From positions 1-6,780 of the forward strand of contig CAIYFP010000631.1 in NCBI GenBank assembly GCA_903925515.1: DNA of 6,780 bases. The letters are read 5' to 3'. This document shows, piece after piece, positions 1-5,311 of the stretch; the stretch's first letter is position 1, and every line of letters begins with the position of its first letter. The stretch comes from an uncultured Verrucomicrobiota bacterium. GTDB lineage: Bacteria; Verrucomicrobiota; Verrucomicrobiia; Limisphaerales; UBA9464. A model generated the notes under the pieces. It worked only from the letters and a program-made list of their open reading frames with translations, was not told where the DNA came from and made no database searches. Made by a program: the position numbers and the translations under genes.

Positions 1-95
1 CCCGTGCGAACGTGAACCCCGGCATGCCGGCAGGGACGCAAGCGCCGGGGGCGGGACTGGGCTGGCACCCCTCCCGGGTGCAGAGGGTGATGGGG

Positions 96-160
96 ATCGG
101 TGACCGGTGGCATCGCTTCGCTCAACCACCGGCTACCGGCTGCGAAACCTTCGGTTCCGA
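96..160. repeat. Palindromic REP-like element with two consecutive stem-loops
   Basis: Bases 98-110 pair with 126-138 to give a 13-position stem containing one A-C mismatch and one G-T wobble; its core CCGGTGG/CCACCGG is perfect, and the loop is 15 nt. A second stem follows at once: 143-149 pairs with 153-159 with one mismatch around a TTC loop. Tandem hairpins of this kind in intergenic DNA are typical of REP-type interspersed elements. Only one copy is in this window, so repeat status is inferred from the architecture. Confidence 0.4.
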
Positions 161-205
161 GCAAGGGATCCCATGCGGTCCGTCCTTCGTGGGGGCCAGG
201 CGTCA

Positions 206-222
206 TTCCCCTGCATGGGGAA
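206..222. repeat. Perfect small hairpin TTCCCC/GGGGAA
   Basis: TTCCCC (206-211) and GGGGAA (217-222) form a perfect 6-bp inverted repeat around a 5-nt loop. No run of T follows on either strand, so it is not a convincing intrinsic terminator. It could be part of the same repetitive intergenic mosaic. Confidence 0.3.
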
Positions 223-317
223 GCCCGGGTTTCTTGGAGAGGGTGAACGGATGCGGGCCTTTGGATCCATCCGTTTGCCAATTCATCCGCGTCCGAGGCC
301 GGAGCCGTGAGCCAAAG

Positions 318-340
318 AACTTCTTGCGCGGGGATCAGGG
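318..340 (+). repeat. Interspersed repeat, copy 1 (CTTGCGCGGGGATCAGGG)
   Basis: Bases 323-340 read CTTGCGCGGGGATCAGGG. The same 18 bases occur exactly on the minus strand at 4817-4800. Extending leftward, bases 318-335 match 5154-5171 on the plus strand at 16 of 18 positions. All three copies lie outside genes, which argues for an interspersed element rather than shared protein motifs. Confidence 0.55.
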
Positions 341-546
341 AAGCTCGCACCCAGGAAAGGCTCGCGCGCGGACCCGGGTTCAACCCCATGGATGGACATG
401 GACCGGGTTCCCCGGCGTTCTCGGTGGGTGGGGCCGGACCCGGCGGCCACGGCATGGCTCGTCCCCTGCATCCATTCCATCGTCGGGGATGGGCCCGGGT
501 TGACGTTGCCCCGCCGCCGGAGTCCCCGCTTCCAGCGCGGGCGCCT

Positions 547-2052
547 TCACGCGGCGGACCCTCGATGGCCAACCCAGCCCATGGACCGGCCGAGGGCCTT
601 GCTCCAGCCCGCCAGCAAGGCCTTCCGCACGGCCGGCCGCATCGTCGGCGTGAAGCGCCGCTCGGATTGCCATTGTTGCGCGATGTCCGCCCGACATGGC
701 CAGAAGCCCGTCGCAAGTCCCGCAAGGTAGGCCGCGCCCAGCGCCGTCGTCTCGGCCACCCTTGGCCGCACCACGGGAACGCCGAGGATGTCGGACTGGA
801 ACTGCATGAGGAGGTTGTTGGCGGACGCGCCGCCATCGACCCGCAGCTCGCGCAGGCGGATTCCGGCGTCCCGTTCCATGGCCTCGAGCACGTCGCGGAC
901 CTGGTAGGCGATGCCCTCGAGGGTTGCACGCGCCACGTGGGCGGCCGTGCTGCCGCGGGTGAGGCCCGCCAGGATGCCTCGCGCGTACGGGTCCCAGTGG
1001 GGCGTCCCGAGGCCCGCGAACGCCGGCACCAGATAGACGCCCCCGTTGTCGGGCACGCTCGCCGCCAGCGCCTCGACATCGGAGCTCGACCGGATGATCC
1101 CAAGGCCGTCCCGCAACCATTGCACCGCCGCGCCCGCGATGAAGACCGATCCCTCCATGGCGAACTCCGTCTTGCCATCGACGCGCCATGCGACGGTCGT
1201 GAGGAGGTTGTTCCGGGAGTGGATCGGCTTCGGCCCCGTGTTCATGAGCATGAAGCAACCCGTCCCGAACGTGTTCTTGACCATGCCGGGCGCATGGCAC
1301 GCCTGGCCGAACAACGCCGCCTGCTGGTCCCCGGCCATGCCCGCGATCGGGACCGGCATCGAGCCCAGCATCGCCTCGCCGTAGATCTCGCTGGAGGAAC
1401 GCACCTCCGGGAGCATCGCGCGCGGCACCCCGAACTCACGCAGCAGGTCGTCGTCCCAGTCGCCCGTCCTCAGGTTGAACAGCATCGTGCGCGACGCGTT
1501 CGACGCGTCCGTCACGTGCGCGCGGCCGCCGGTGAGGTTCCATGCCAGCCATGAGTCCACGGTCCCGAACGCGAGCTCGCCGCGTCGCGCGCGCGCCATG
1601 GCCCCGGGGACGTTCGCGAGGATCCATGCGATCTTGGTGGCGCTGAAGTAGGCGTCCACCACGAGGCCCGTCTTGCGCCGGATGACCTTGTCGGTCCCCT
1701 TGCGCCGGAGCGCGTCGCACATCGGGGCGGTCCGGCGGTCCTGCCAGACGATGGCGTTGTGGATGGGCCGGCCGGTCCTCCGATCCCAGACGAGTGTGGT
1801 CTCGCGCTGGTTGGCGATGCCGATGCCCGCGATGTCCCTTGGGGAAAGGTCTGCCTTCGCAAGGACCGCCCGCGCGACGTCCCATTGGCTCGACCAGATG
1901 GCGTCCGGGTCATGCTCCACCCAGCCCGGCCGGGGGAACAACTGGGGGAACTCCTTCTGCGCCAGCGCAAGGACGGCGCCGGACCGGTCGAACAGGATGG
2001 CGCGCGAGCTGGTGGTGCCTTGGTCCAGTGCCAGGACGGCTTTCATGGTCAT
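547..2052 (-). CDS. glpK: Glycerol kinase
   Basis: Cytoplasmic FGGY-family kinase that phosphorylates glycerol to sn-glycerol-3-phosphate with ATP. The product is 501 aa from the ATG at 2052, or 499 aa from a second ATG at 2046, close to the family norm of about 500. Numbering from 2046: the N-terminal phosphate-binding motif DQGTTSSR is at 8-15; the glycerol contacts NQRET (79-83) and Tyr133 are present; FGGY signature 1 is FSATKIAWIL (134-143); the catalytic Asp240 sits in GDQQAALFGQ; the second FGGY signature region is around GLGTPHWDPYARG (345-357); and GGASAN is at 405-410. The segment before Asp240 lacks an obvious His, so the PTS/HPr phosphorylation known in some Gram-positive enzymes is not evident. 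The frame stays open far upstream, but both short starts fit the family and avoid glpF. No strong Shine-Dalgarno is visible. It lies 64 nt after glpF on the same strand, an expected operon partner. No glycerol-3-phosphate dehydrogenase gene is in the window. Confidence 0.97.
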   Translation of the reverse strand: MTMKAVLALDQGTTSSRAILFDRSGAVLALAQKEFPQLFPRPGWVEHDPDAIWSSQWDVARAVLAKADLSPRDIAGIGIANQRETTLVWDRRTGRPIHNAIVWQDRRTAPMCDALRRKGTDKVIRRKTGLVVDAYFSATKIAWILANVPGAMARARRGELAFGTVDSWLAWNLTGGRAHVTDASNASRTMLFNLRTGDWDDDLLREFGVPRAMLPEVRSSSEIYGEAMLGSMPVPIAGMAGDQQAALFGQACHAPGMVKNTFGTGCFMLMNTGPKPIHSRNNLLTTVAWRVDGKTEFAMEGSVFIAGAAVQWLRDGLGIIRSSSDVEALAASVPDNGGVYLVPAFAGLGTPHWDPYARGILAGLTRGSTAAHVARATLEGIAYQVRDVLEAMERDAGIRLRELRVDGGASANNLLMQFQSDILGVPVVRPRVAETTALGAAYLAGLATGFWPCRADIAQQWQSERRFTPTMRPAVRKALLAGWSKALGRSMGWVGHRGSAA

Positions 2053-2116
2053 GGAGGGATGGTTGTTCCGGGGAGAAGCCAAGGGCGGGGTGCATGGGCG
2101 TTGTGGGGACCGGCGC

Positions 2117-2851
2117 TCAGCCCGCGCCCCAAAGCAGGCGGTGCAGCCATGCGCCCGCCACGCCGCCCGCCACGGGCCCCACCACCGGCACCCATGCGTA
2201 GCCCCAGTCCGACCCGCCCTTGCCCGGGATCGGCAGCAACGCATGCGCCAGCCGCGGCCCGAGGTCCCGCGCCGGGTTGATCGCGTACCCCGTCGGCCCC
2301 CCCAGCGACAACCCGATGGACCACACCATGACCCCCACCAACGCCGGGGCGAACCCCTTCTCGAAGCCGCTGTTCGGGACAAGGTTGCGCGGCGACAGGA
2401 TCGCGAGCACGCCCACCACGAGGACCGCCGTGCCGATCGCCTCGCACGCGAGGTTCGCCATGGGCGCACGCACGGCCGGGCCGGTGCAAAACACCGCAAG
2501 CTTGCTCGCCGGGTCGTCCGTCGCCCTCCAATGCGGAAGGTACGCCAGCCAGACCAGCACGGCCCCGAGGAACGCCCCGGCGAACTGCCCGCCGAGGTAC
2601 GCGGGCACCATGCCGCCGTCCATCCGCCCGGTCGCCGCCATGCCAAGGGTCACCGCAGGGTTCAGGTGCGCCCCGCTGAACGCGTTCACGCAGTACACCG
2701 CGAACGTCACCGCCATCGCCCACCCCGCCGTGATCACGATCCAGCCCGATGCATGCCCCTTCGTCTGCTTCAACACCACGTTCGCAACGACCCCGTCGCC
2801 CAGCAGCACCAGCAAGGCCGTGCCCAACAGCTCAGCAAGGAATGGACTCAT
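2117..2851 (-). CDS. glpF: Aquaglyceroporin / glycerol uptake facilitator (MIP family)
   Basis: Inner-membrane channel for facilitated diffusion of glycerol and small polyols. The product is 244 aa with six hydrophobic segments, roughly 4-25, 37-55, 84-105, 133-152, 169-185 and 217-240. Both half-helix motifs are intact: SGAHLNPAVTLG (NPA at 64-66) and INPARDLGPRL (NPA at 192-194). The Asp right after NPAR is the form seen in glycerol facilitators; water channels such as AqpZ usually have another residue there. Trp44, 20 residues before the first NPA Asn, matches the spacing of Trp48 in E. coli GlpF, and the aromatic equivalent of Phe200 is Tyr189. The start at 2851 is chosen because the protein then begins with the usual MSPFLAELLGT helix, preceded by GGAAGAG seven nt upstream; an in-frame ATG at 2902 would add a 17-residue non-family extension. 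It is followed by glpK after 64 nt, so uptake and trapping are encoded together. Confidence 0.95.
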   Translation of the reverse strand: MSPFLAELLGTALLVLLGDGVVANVVLKQTKGHASGWIVITAGWAMAVTFAVYCVNAFSGAHLNPAVTLGMAATGRMDGGMVPAYLGGQFAGAFLGAVLVWLAYLPHWRATDDPASKLAVFCTGPAVRAPMANLACEAIGTAVLVVGVLAILSPRNLVPNSGFEKGFAPALVGVMVWSIGLSLGGPTGYAINPARDLGPRLAHALLPIPGKGGSDWGYAWVPVVGPVAGGVAGAWLHRLLWGAG

Positions 2852-2858
2852 ACGCGCG

Positions 2859-2865
2859 CTCTTCC
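2859..2865 (-). promoter_or_regulatory. Probable Shine-Dalgarno of glpF
   Basis: The minus strand reads GGAAGAG with a 7-nt spacer to the ATG at 2851. It is imperfect, but it supports this start over the in-frame ATG at 2902. Confidence 0.45.
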
Positions 2866-2868
2866 AAC

Positions 2869-2878
2869 GGGGAACCCC
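2869..2878. promoter_or_regulatory. Perfect 10-bp palindrome upstream of glpF
   Basis: GGGGAACCCC is a perfect palindrome 17 nt before the glpF start, in the 90-nt gap between the PLP enzyme gene and glpF. The position would suit an operator controlling glpF-glpK, or a small 5'-leader hairpin. With only one GC-rich copy, no function can be assigned. Confidence 0.25.
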
Positions 2879-2941
2879 TCCATCCTGCATGCGCGACGGC
2901 ACCCGATGGAACCCCGAAAATCGCCGCGTCCCCCGGCGAGC

Positions 2942-4297
2942 TCACGCCCCCAGCACCCGGTCGCAGACGCCGAAGAAACGGTCCAGGTCCGCGCGCCGGG
3001 TGTGCACGTGCACCGAGATCCTCAGCCGTTGCCCCCCCAACACCCCGATGTTTTCCCGCCGCAGCCCTGCCCACAAGGGCTCCAGCTTGTCCGTCTTGAA
3101 CCGGACCGAGACCATCGCCCGGTACAGGCTCGGGTCGTCGGGCGTCACCAACTCAAGGTAGGGACGCCGCCGCGCCTCCCCGACGACGTGCCTTGCCAGC
3201 GCATGCTGCCGGGCGTACACGGTCTCCTCACCCAGCGCCCTCAGGAATCGCAGGCCCGCGAGCATCCCGTCGATCGTCGAGCGGTTGTTCGTGCCCACCA
3301 TCATGAACCGCGCGGACCTCAGGCCCGCCCGGTTGTCCCAGCCGCCCGTCGCCACCGTGGGCCACAGCCGGTCGAGGGCATCGGCGCGCCCGTACAACAG
3401 CCCGCAGCCCGGCGGCGCGAACATCCACTTGTGCGGGCTCCCCGCGAAGTAGTCGCACCCAAGCTCCCTCAGGTTCACCGGCACCTGCCCGTCCATGTGC
3501 GCGCCGTCCACGACCGTCCGAACGCCCCGGGCCCGCGCCGTCTCGCAGAGCTGCCGCGTCGGCAACACCAGGCCCGTTGGGCTCGTGATCCCGCTGAAGC
3601 TCAGCACCCGCGTGCGCGGGCCCATCGCCGACGTCAGGCACCCCAGCAGTTCACCGGGCTCGCGCGGCGTCACCGGCAGCTCCACCTCGCGCACCACGAT
3701 TCCCGTGCGCGCGGCCCGCACCCGCCAGCAGGATATCCCGCTCCCGTGCTCTTGGTTCGTCGTCAGCACCTCGTCCCCGGCCTTCAGCTCCATCCCCGCC
3801 GCGATGAAGCTCATGGATTCCGTGCAATTGTGCGTGAAGGCGAGCTCGTCCGCCCCGCAGCCAAGGAACGACGCCATCTCCTCGCGTTCCCGGTCGAGGG
3901 TCTCGTAGCCCCAGCGCGGCACCGTGTCCGTCCCATACTCCGCCCCCGCCGCCAGCGATCCAACCACCGCCCGCAACACCGGCCATGGCATCACCCCGAG
4001 GCTGCCCGGGTTGAGGAAGGCGCGGCCCGGCGGCAACAGGAACTGCTCGTCCCTCACCCGGCCCCAGTACGACTCCGGGTCCCGTTCCCGCAATCCCGCG
4101 TCCGGCAACGGCAAGGCCTCCCTGTTCCATCCGCCGGGCCATGCCGCCGGCGGCGGCGACGCCATGGGCCCGGCCCCGTGGAGGGACCCCGGCGCCGCCA
4201 TGCCCGCCGCCGCGCCGCCCATCGCGAGGCGACGCAGCGCGTCTCGACGGCTGACCCCGCCGCCGCCTGCCCGACCCGCCGCACTGCGAGGCCCCAT
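2942..4297 (-). CDS. Tat-exported class V aminotransferase-fold PLP enzyme (isopenicillin-N epimerase-like)
   Basis: 451-aa fold-type I PLP enzyme of the aminotransferase class V group (cysteine desulfurase / isopenicillin N epimerase-like). The N-terminus has a twin-arginine signal: SRRDALR at 16-22, then a weakly hydrophobic Ala/Gly stretch to about residue 43. The catalytic domain shows the expected series: THNCTES (155-161, cofactor phosphate region), NQEHGSG with His184 likely stacking on the pyridine ring, SFSGITSPTGL (233-243), VVDGAHMDG with Asp264 contacting the PLP nitrogen, and SPHKW with Lys290 as the Schiff-base lysine. RLRISVH (424-430) matches the C-terminal substrate-carboxylate Arg region. 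All core residues are present, so it is probably active. Tat transport fits a protein that folds with PLP in the cytoplasm before export. The substrate cannot be told from sequence; desulfurase, epimerase, lyase or transaminase chemistry are all possible. It starts 2 nt after the upstream RidA-family gene and has a strong Shine-Dalgarno. Confidence 0.88.
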   Translation of the reverse strand: MGPRSAAGRAGGGGVSRRDALRRLAMGGAAAGMAAPGSLHGAGPMASPPPAAWPGGWNREALPLPDAGLRERDPESYWGRVRDEQFLLPPGRAFLNPGSLGVMPWPVLRAVVGSLAAGAEYGTDTVPRWGYETLDREREEMASFLGCGADELAFTHNCTESMSFIAAGMELKAGDEVLTTNQEHGSGISCWRVRAARTGIVVREVELPVTPREPGELLGCLTSAMGPRTRVLSFSGITSPTGLVLPTRQLCETARARGVRTVVDGAHMDGQVPVNLRELGCDYFAGSPHKWMFAPPGCGLLYGRADALDRLWPTVATGGWDNRAGLRSARFMMVGTNNRSTIDGMLAGLRFLRALGEETVYARQHALARHVVGEARRRPYLELVTPDDPSLYRAMVSVRFKTDKLEPLWAGLRRENIGVLGGQRLRISVHVHTRRADLDRFFGVCDRVLGA

Positions 4298-4299
4298 GC

Positions 4300-4740
4300 T
4301 TACCTCCCCTCCTTGTACGCCACGCAGCTGATCTCCACCCGGAACCCAAACACGATGTCCACCGCGCCCACCGTCGCGCGGGCCGGGAAGCCGTTCTTGA
4401 AGTACGACGCGTACACCCGGTTCATCTCCGGGTAGTCATGGATGTCCTTCAGGTACACCGTCGCGTTCACCACGTCGTCGAACGTGTACCCCTGCTCCTT
4501 CAGGATGCGCCCGATGTTGTCCATCACCTGCCGCGTCTCCGCCTCCACCGACTCCCGGACATCCGCGCCATCCGCGGTCCGGGGCACCTGCCCGCTCACG
4601 TACAGGGTCGGGCCCGCCTTGCGGGCCGGGCTGAACGGCAGCTTGCTGAGCGGCACCGGCTTCTGCGCCAGCGCCAACCACGCCATGCCACACGCCGCGG
4701 CCATCGCCACGGCCCAAACGCCATGCTTCTTCGTCTTCAT
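4300..4740 (-). CDS. Exported RidA/YjgF/YER057c family protein
   Basis: 146-aa protein made of a Sec signal peptide and a RidA domain. Residues 1-25 show a Lys-rich n-region (MKTKKH), a hydrophobic core and an ALA cleavage site before Gln26. The remaining roughly 120 residues match a full RidA domain: AGPTLYVSGQVPRT near the start, the EAETRQVMDNIGRIL helix, DDVVNATVYLKDI, and FPARATVG with Arg121, the equivalent of the substrate-binding Arg of RidA; Glu136 in RVEIS matches the conserved late Glu. RidA enzymes hydrolyse reactive enamine/imine intermediates released by PLP enzymes; here the next gene is an exported PLP enzyme, which suggests a shared pathway outside the cytoplasm. The frame stays open to an ATG at 4944, but that start would bury the signal peptide after 68 unrelated residues, so 4740 is preferred even though no clear Shine-Dalgarno precedes it. 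The final codons form the ribosome binding site of the next gene. Confidence 0.9.
   Translation of the reverse strand: MKTKKHGVWAVAMAAACGMAWLALAQKPVPLSKLPFSPARKAGPTLYVSGQVPRTADGADVRESVEAETRQVMDNIGRILKEQGYTFDDVVNATVYLKDIHDYPEMNRVYASYFKNGFPARATVGAVDIVFGFRVEISCVAYKEGR
4303..4314 (-). promoter_or_regulatory. Strong Shine-Dalgarno of the PLP enzyme, inside the end of the RidA gene
   Basis: The minus strand reads AAGGAGGGGAGG immediately before the RidA stop codon TAA (4302-4300), and the next ATG is at 4297. Two overlapping SD cores give spacers of 5 and 10 nt. This is the best SD in the window. It fixes the start at 4297 and suggests translational coupling of the two genes. Confidence 0.8.
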
Positions 4741-4799
4741 GGGGAACACCGTCTCGTTTCGCACCCCGTGCCCCTCCAAATCAAGCCCGGCGAAGGCCC

Positions 4800-4817
4800 C
4801 CCTGATCCCCGCGCAAG
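4800..4817 (-). repeat. Interspersed repeat, copy 2 (exact match to 323-340)
   Basis: Read on the minus strand this is CTTGCGCGGGGATCAGGG, identical over 18 bases to the plus strand at 323-340, about 4.5 kb away and in inverted orientation. It sits in the leader of the RidA gene, 59 nt upstream of its start codon. Flanking bases diverge at once on both sides. Confidence 0.55.
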
Positions 4818-4880
4818 CACTCCCCGGGTGCCCGGTTCTCGCCTCACGCCGCGCCGACGGAACGTGGACCCAGCACGATC

Positions 4881-4897
4881 TCTTCGTGTCTTCCATG
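4881..4897 (-). repeat. Inverted repeat arm, CATGG-AAG-ACACGAAGA
   Basis: Minus strand CATGGAAGACACGAAGA matches the plus strand at 5024-5040 except for three adjacent central bases (AAG versus CGC). The two arms are separated by 126 nt and could be degraded ends of one element or two copies of a short intergenic repeat. Confidence 0.45.
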
Positions 4898-4943
4898 AAA
4901 ACCGCCGGCGGGCCGCCCGGGCCGGTTGCACTGGCCCCATCCA

Positions 4944-4959
4944 CCCAGGCCTGCCTGGG
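4944..4959. repeat. Perfect hairpin CCCAGG/CCTGGG
   Basis: Bases 4944-4949 pair perfectly with 4954-4959 around a 4-nt loop. It lies between the two CATGG...ACACGAAGA arms. No T-run follows, so terminator function is not supported. Confidence 0.3.
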
Positions 4960-5018
4960 CCCAGATCCTCATGTGACCCAAAACAGCGTCGCGTTCGCCG
5001 ATCCCACCCGCCGGGAAG

Positions 5019-5040
5019 CGCGCCATGGCGCACACGAAGA
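5019..5040 (+). repeat. Palindromic repeat arm with GCGCCATGGCGC core
   Basis: Bases 5019-5034 (CGCGCCATGGCGCACA) are the exact reverse complement of 5171-5186. The core GCGCCATGGCGC is itself a perfect 12-nt palindrome. The same site overlaps the 17-nt arm 5024-5040 that matches 4897-4881 on the minus strand, so it belongs to both repeat relationships. Confidence 0.5.
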
Positions 5041-5153
5041 CGCGAAGAAGGCAGCTCGCGGGCGCCCAAGCGAGGGTTCATGCCCATCCGCCACAAGGGC
5101 GGGTTGGCACGAGGCCTGCCGCAGTTCGCCCGCGTTCGAATCGCAAGCTTCCC

Positions 5154-5171
5154 AACTCCTTGCGCGAGGAT
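5154..5171 (+). repeat. Interspersed repeat, diverged copy 3
   Basis: AACTCCTTGCGCGAGGAT matches bases 318-335 at 16 of 18 positions. The third copy makes coincidence less likely. It abuts the second palindromic arm that begins at 5171. Confidence 0.45.
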
Positions 5172-5186
5172 GTGCGCCATGGCGCG
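5171..5186 (-). repeat. Palindromic repeat arm, exact inverse of 5019-5034
   Basis: TGTGCGCCATGGCGCG on the plus strand is the exact reverse complement of 5019-5034. The arms are 136 nt apart. Matching stops abruptly on both sides of each arm. Confidence 0.5.
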
Positions 5187-5207
5187 GCGCCCCTTGCGTT
5201 GTCCGCC

Positions 5208-5226
5208 GCTTGGGTTTCCCCCAAGC
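5208..5226. repeat. Perfect 7-bp hairpin upstream of the phosphatase gene
   Basis: GCTTGGG (5208-5214) and CCCAAGC (5220-5226) form a perfect 7-bp stem around a 5-nt loop, about 85 nt before the phosphatase start. It could be a 5'-leader structure or another palindromic repeat. No T-run supports termination on either strand. Confidence 0.35.
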
Positions 5227-5311
5227 CATGGCATCGTTTCCCCGCCCGCCGTGCCGGCCGCATCATCACCTCATCCCCCCGCCCCACGCATCGGACTCGC
5301 GCCCCCATCCC

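Larger units (their letters stand above)
1..546. other. Intergenic region without a recognisable gene, left edge to glpK stop
   Basis: This stretch lies downstream of the glycerol kinase stop codon and reaches the window edge. Open frames exist on both strands, but their translations are rich in Gly, Pro and Arg, lack recognisable domains and look like by-products of high GC. The region does contain structure: an imperfect long palindrome at 96-160, a perfect 6-bp hairpin at 206-222, the word CCCGGGTT at 224, 373 and 494, and a copy of an 18-nt interspersed repeat at 323-340. I read it as non-coding, repeat-bearing DNA. A gene starting left of base 1 cannot be excluded. Confidence 0.6.
4741..5311. 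other. Divergent, repeat-rich intergenic region
   Basis: This 571-nt stretch separates the divergently transcribed RidA and phosphatase genes and must hold the promoters of both directions, though no clear -35/-10 pair stands out. Open frames cross it without recognisable domains. It contains two interspersed-repeat copies (4800-4817 minus, 5154-5171 plus), an inverted pair built on CATGG...ACACGAAGA (4881-4897 and 5024-5040), a 16-nt exact inverted repeat (5019-5034 and 5171-5186), and hairpins at 4944-4959 and 5208-5226. I interpret it as a mosaic of non-coding repeats rather than a missed gene. Confidence 0.6.

Noticed and set aside
371..390. tRNA T-arm-like GGGTTCAACCCC
   Set aside because: Only two T-stem pairs form in the correct register and no acceptor or anticodon arm surrounds it.
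525..541. Intrinsic terminator just after glpK (CCCGC/GCGGG hairpin)
   Set aside because: The stem is only 5 bp and no T-run follows in the direction of glpK transcription.
2053..2646. Glycerol kinase starting at 2646
   Set aside because: The extension runs antisense-free but through glpF in another frame and is Arg/Trp-rich without similarity; the family N-terminus begins at 2052 or 2046.
307..4435. Long plus-strand open frames opposite glpK, glpF and the PLP enzyme
   Set aside because: They run antisense to genes with complete catalytic motifs, and their translations are Arg/Pro/His-rich without domains; such frames are expected at high GC.
4741..4944. N-terminal extension of the RidA protein to an ATG at 4944
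   Set aside because: It would place 68 non-family residues before a well-formed signal peptide and overlaps the interspersed repeat copies; the ATG at 4740 fits better.
5013..5153. Possible tRNA or tmRNA-like gene: GGGAAGC (5013-5019) pairs with GCTTCCC (5147-5153) just after a T-loop-like GTTCGAATC
   Set aside because: The T-stem has only three pairs, there is no D-arm or anticodon arm, the span is about 140 nt, and no CCA follows. The 7-bp pairing is probably coincidence or part of the repeat mosaic.
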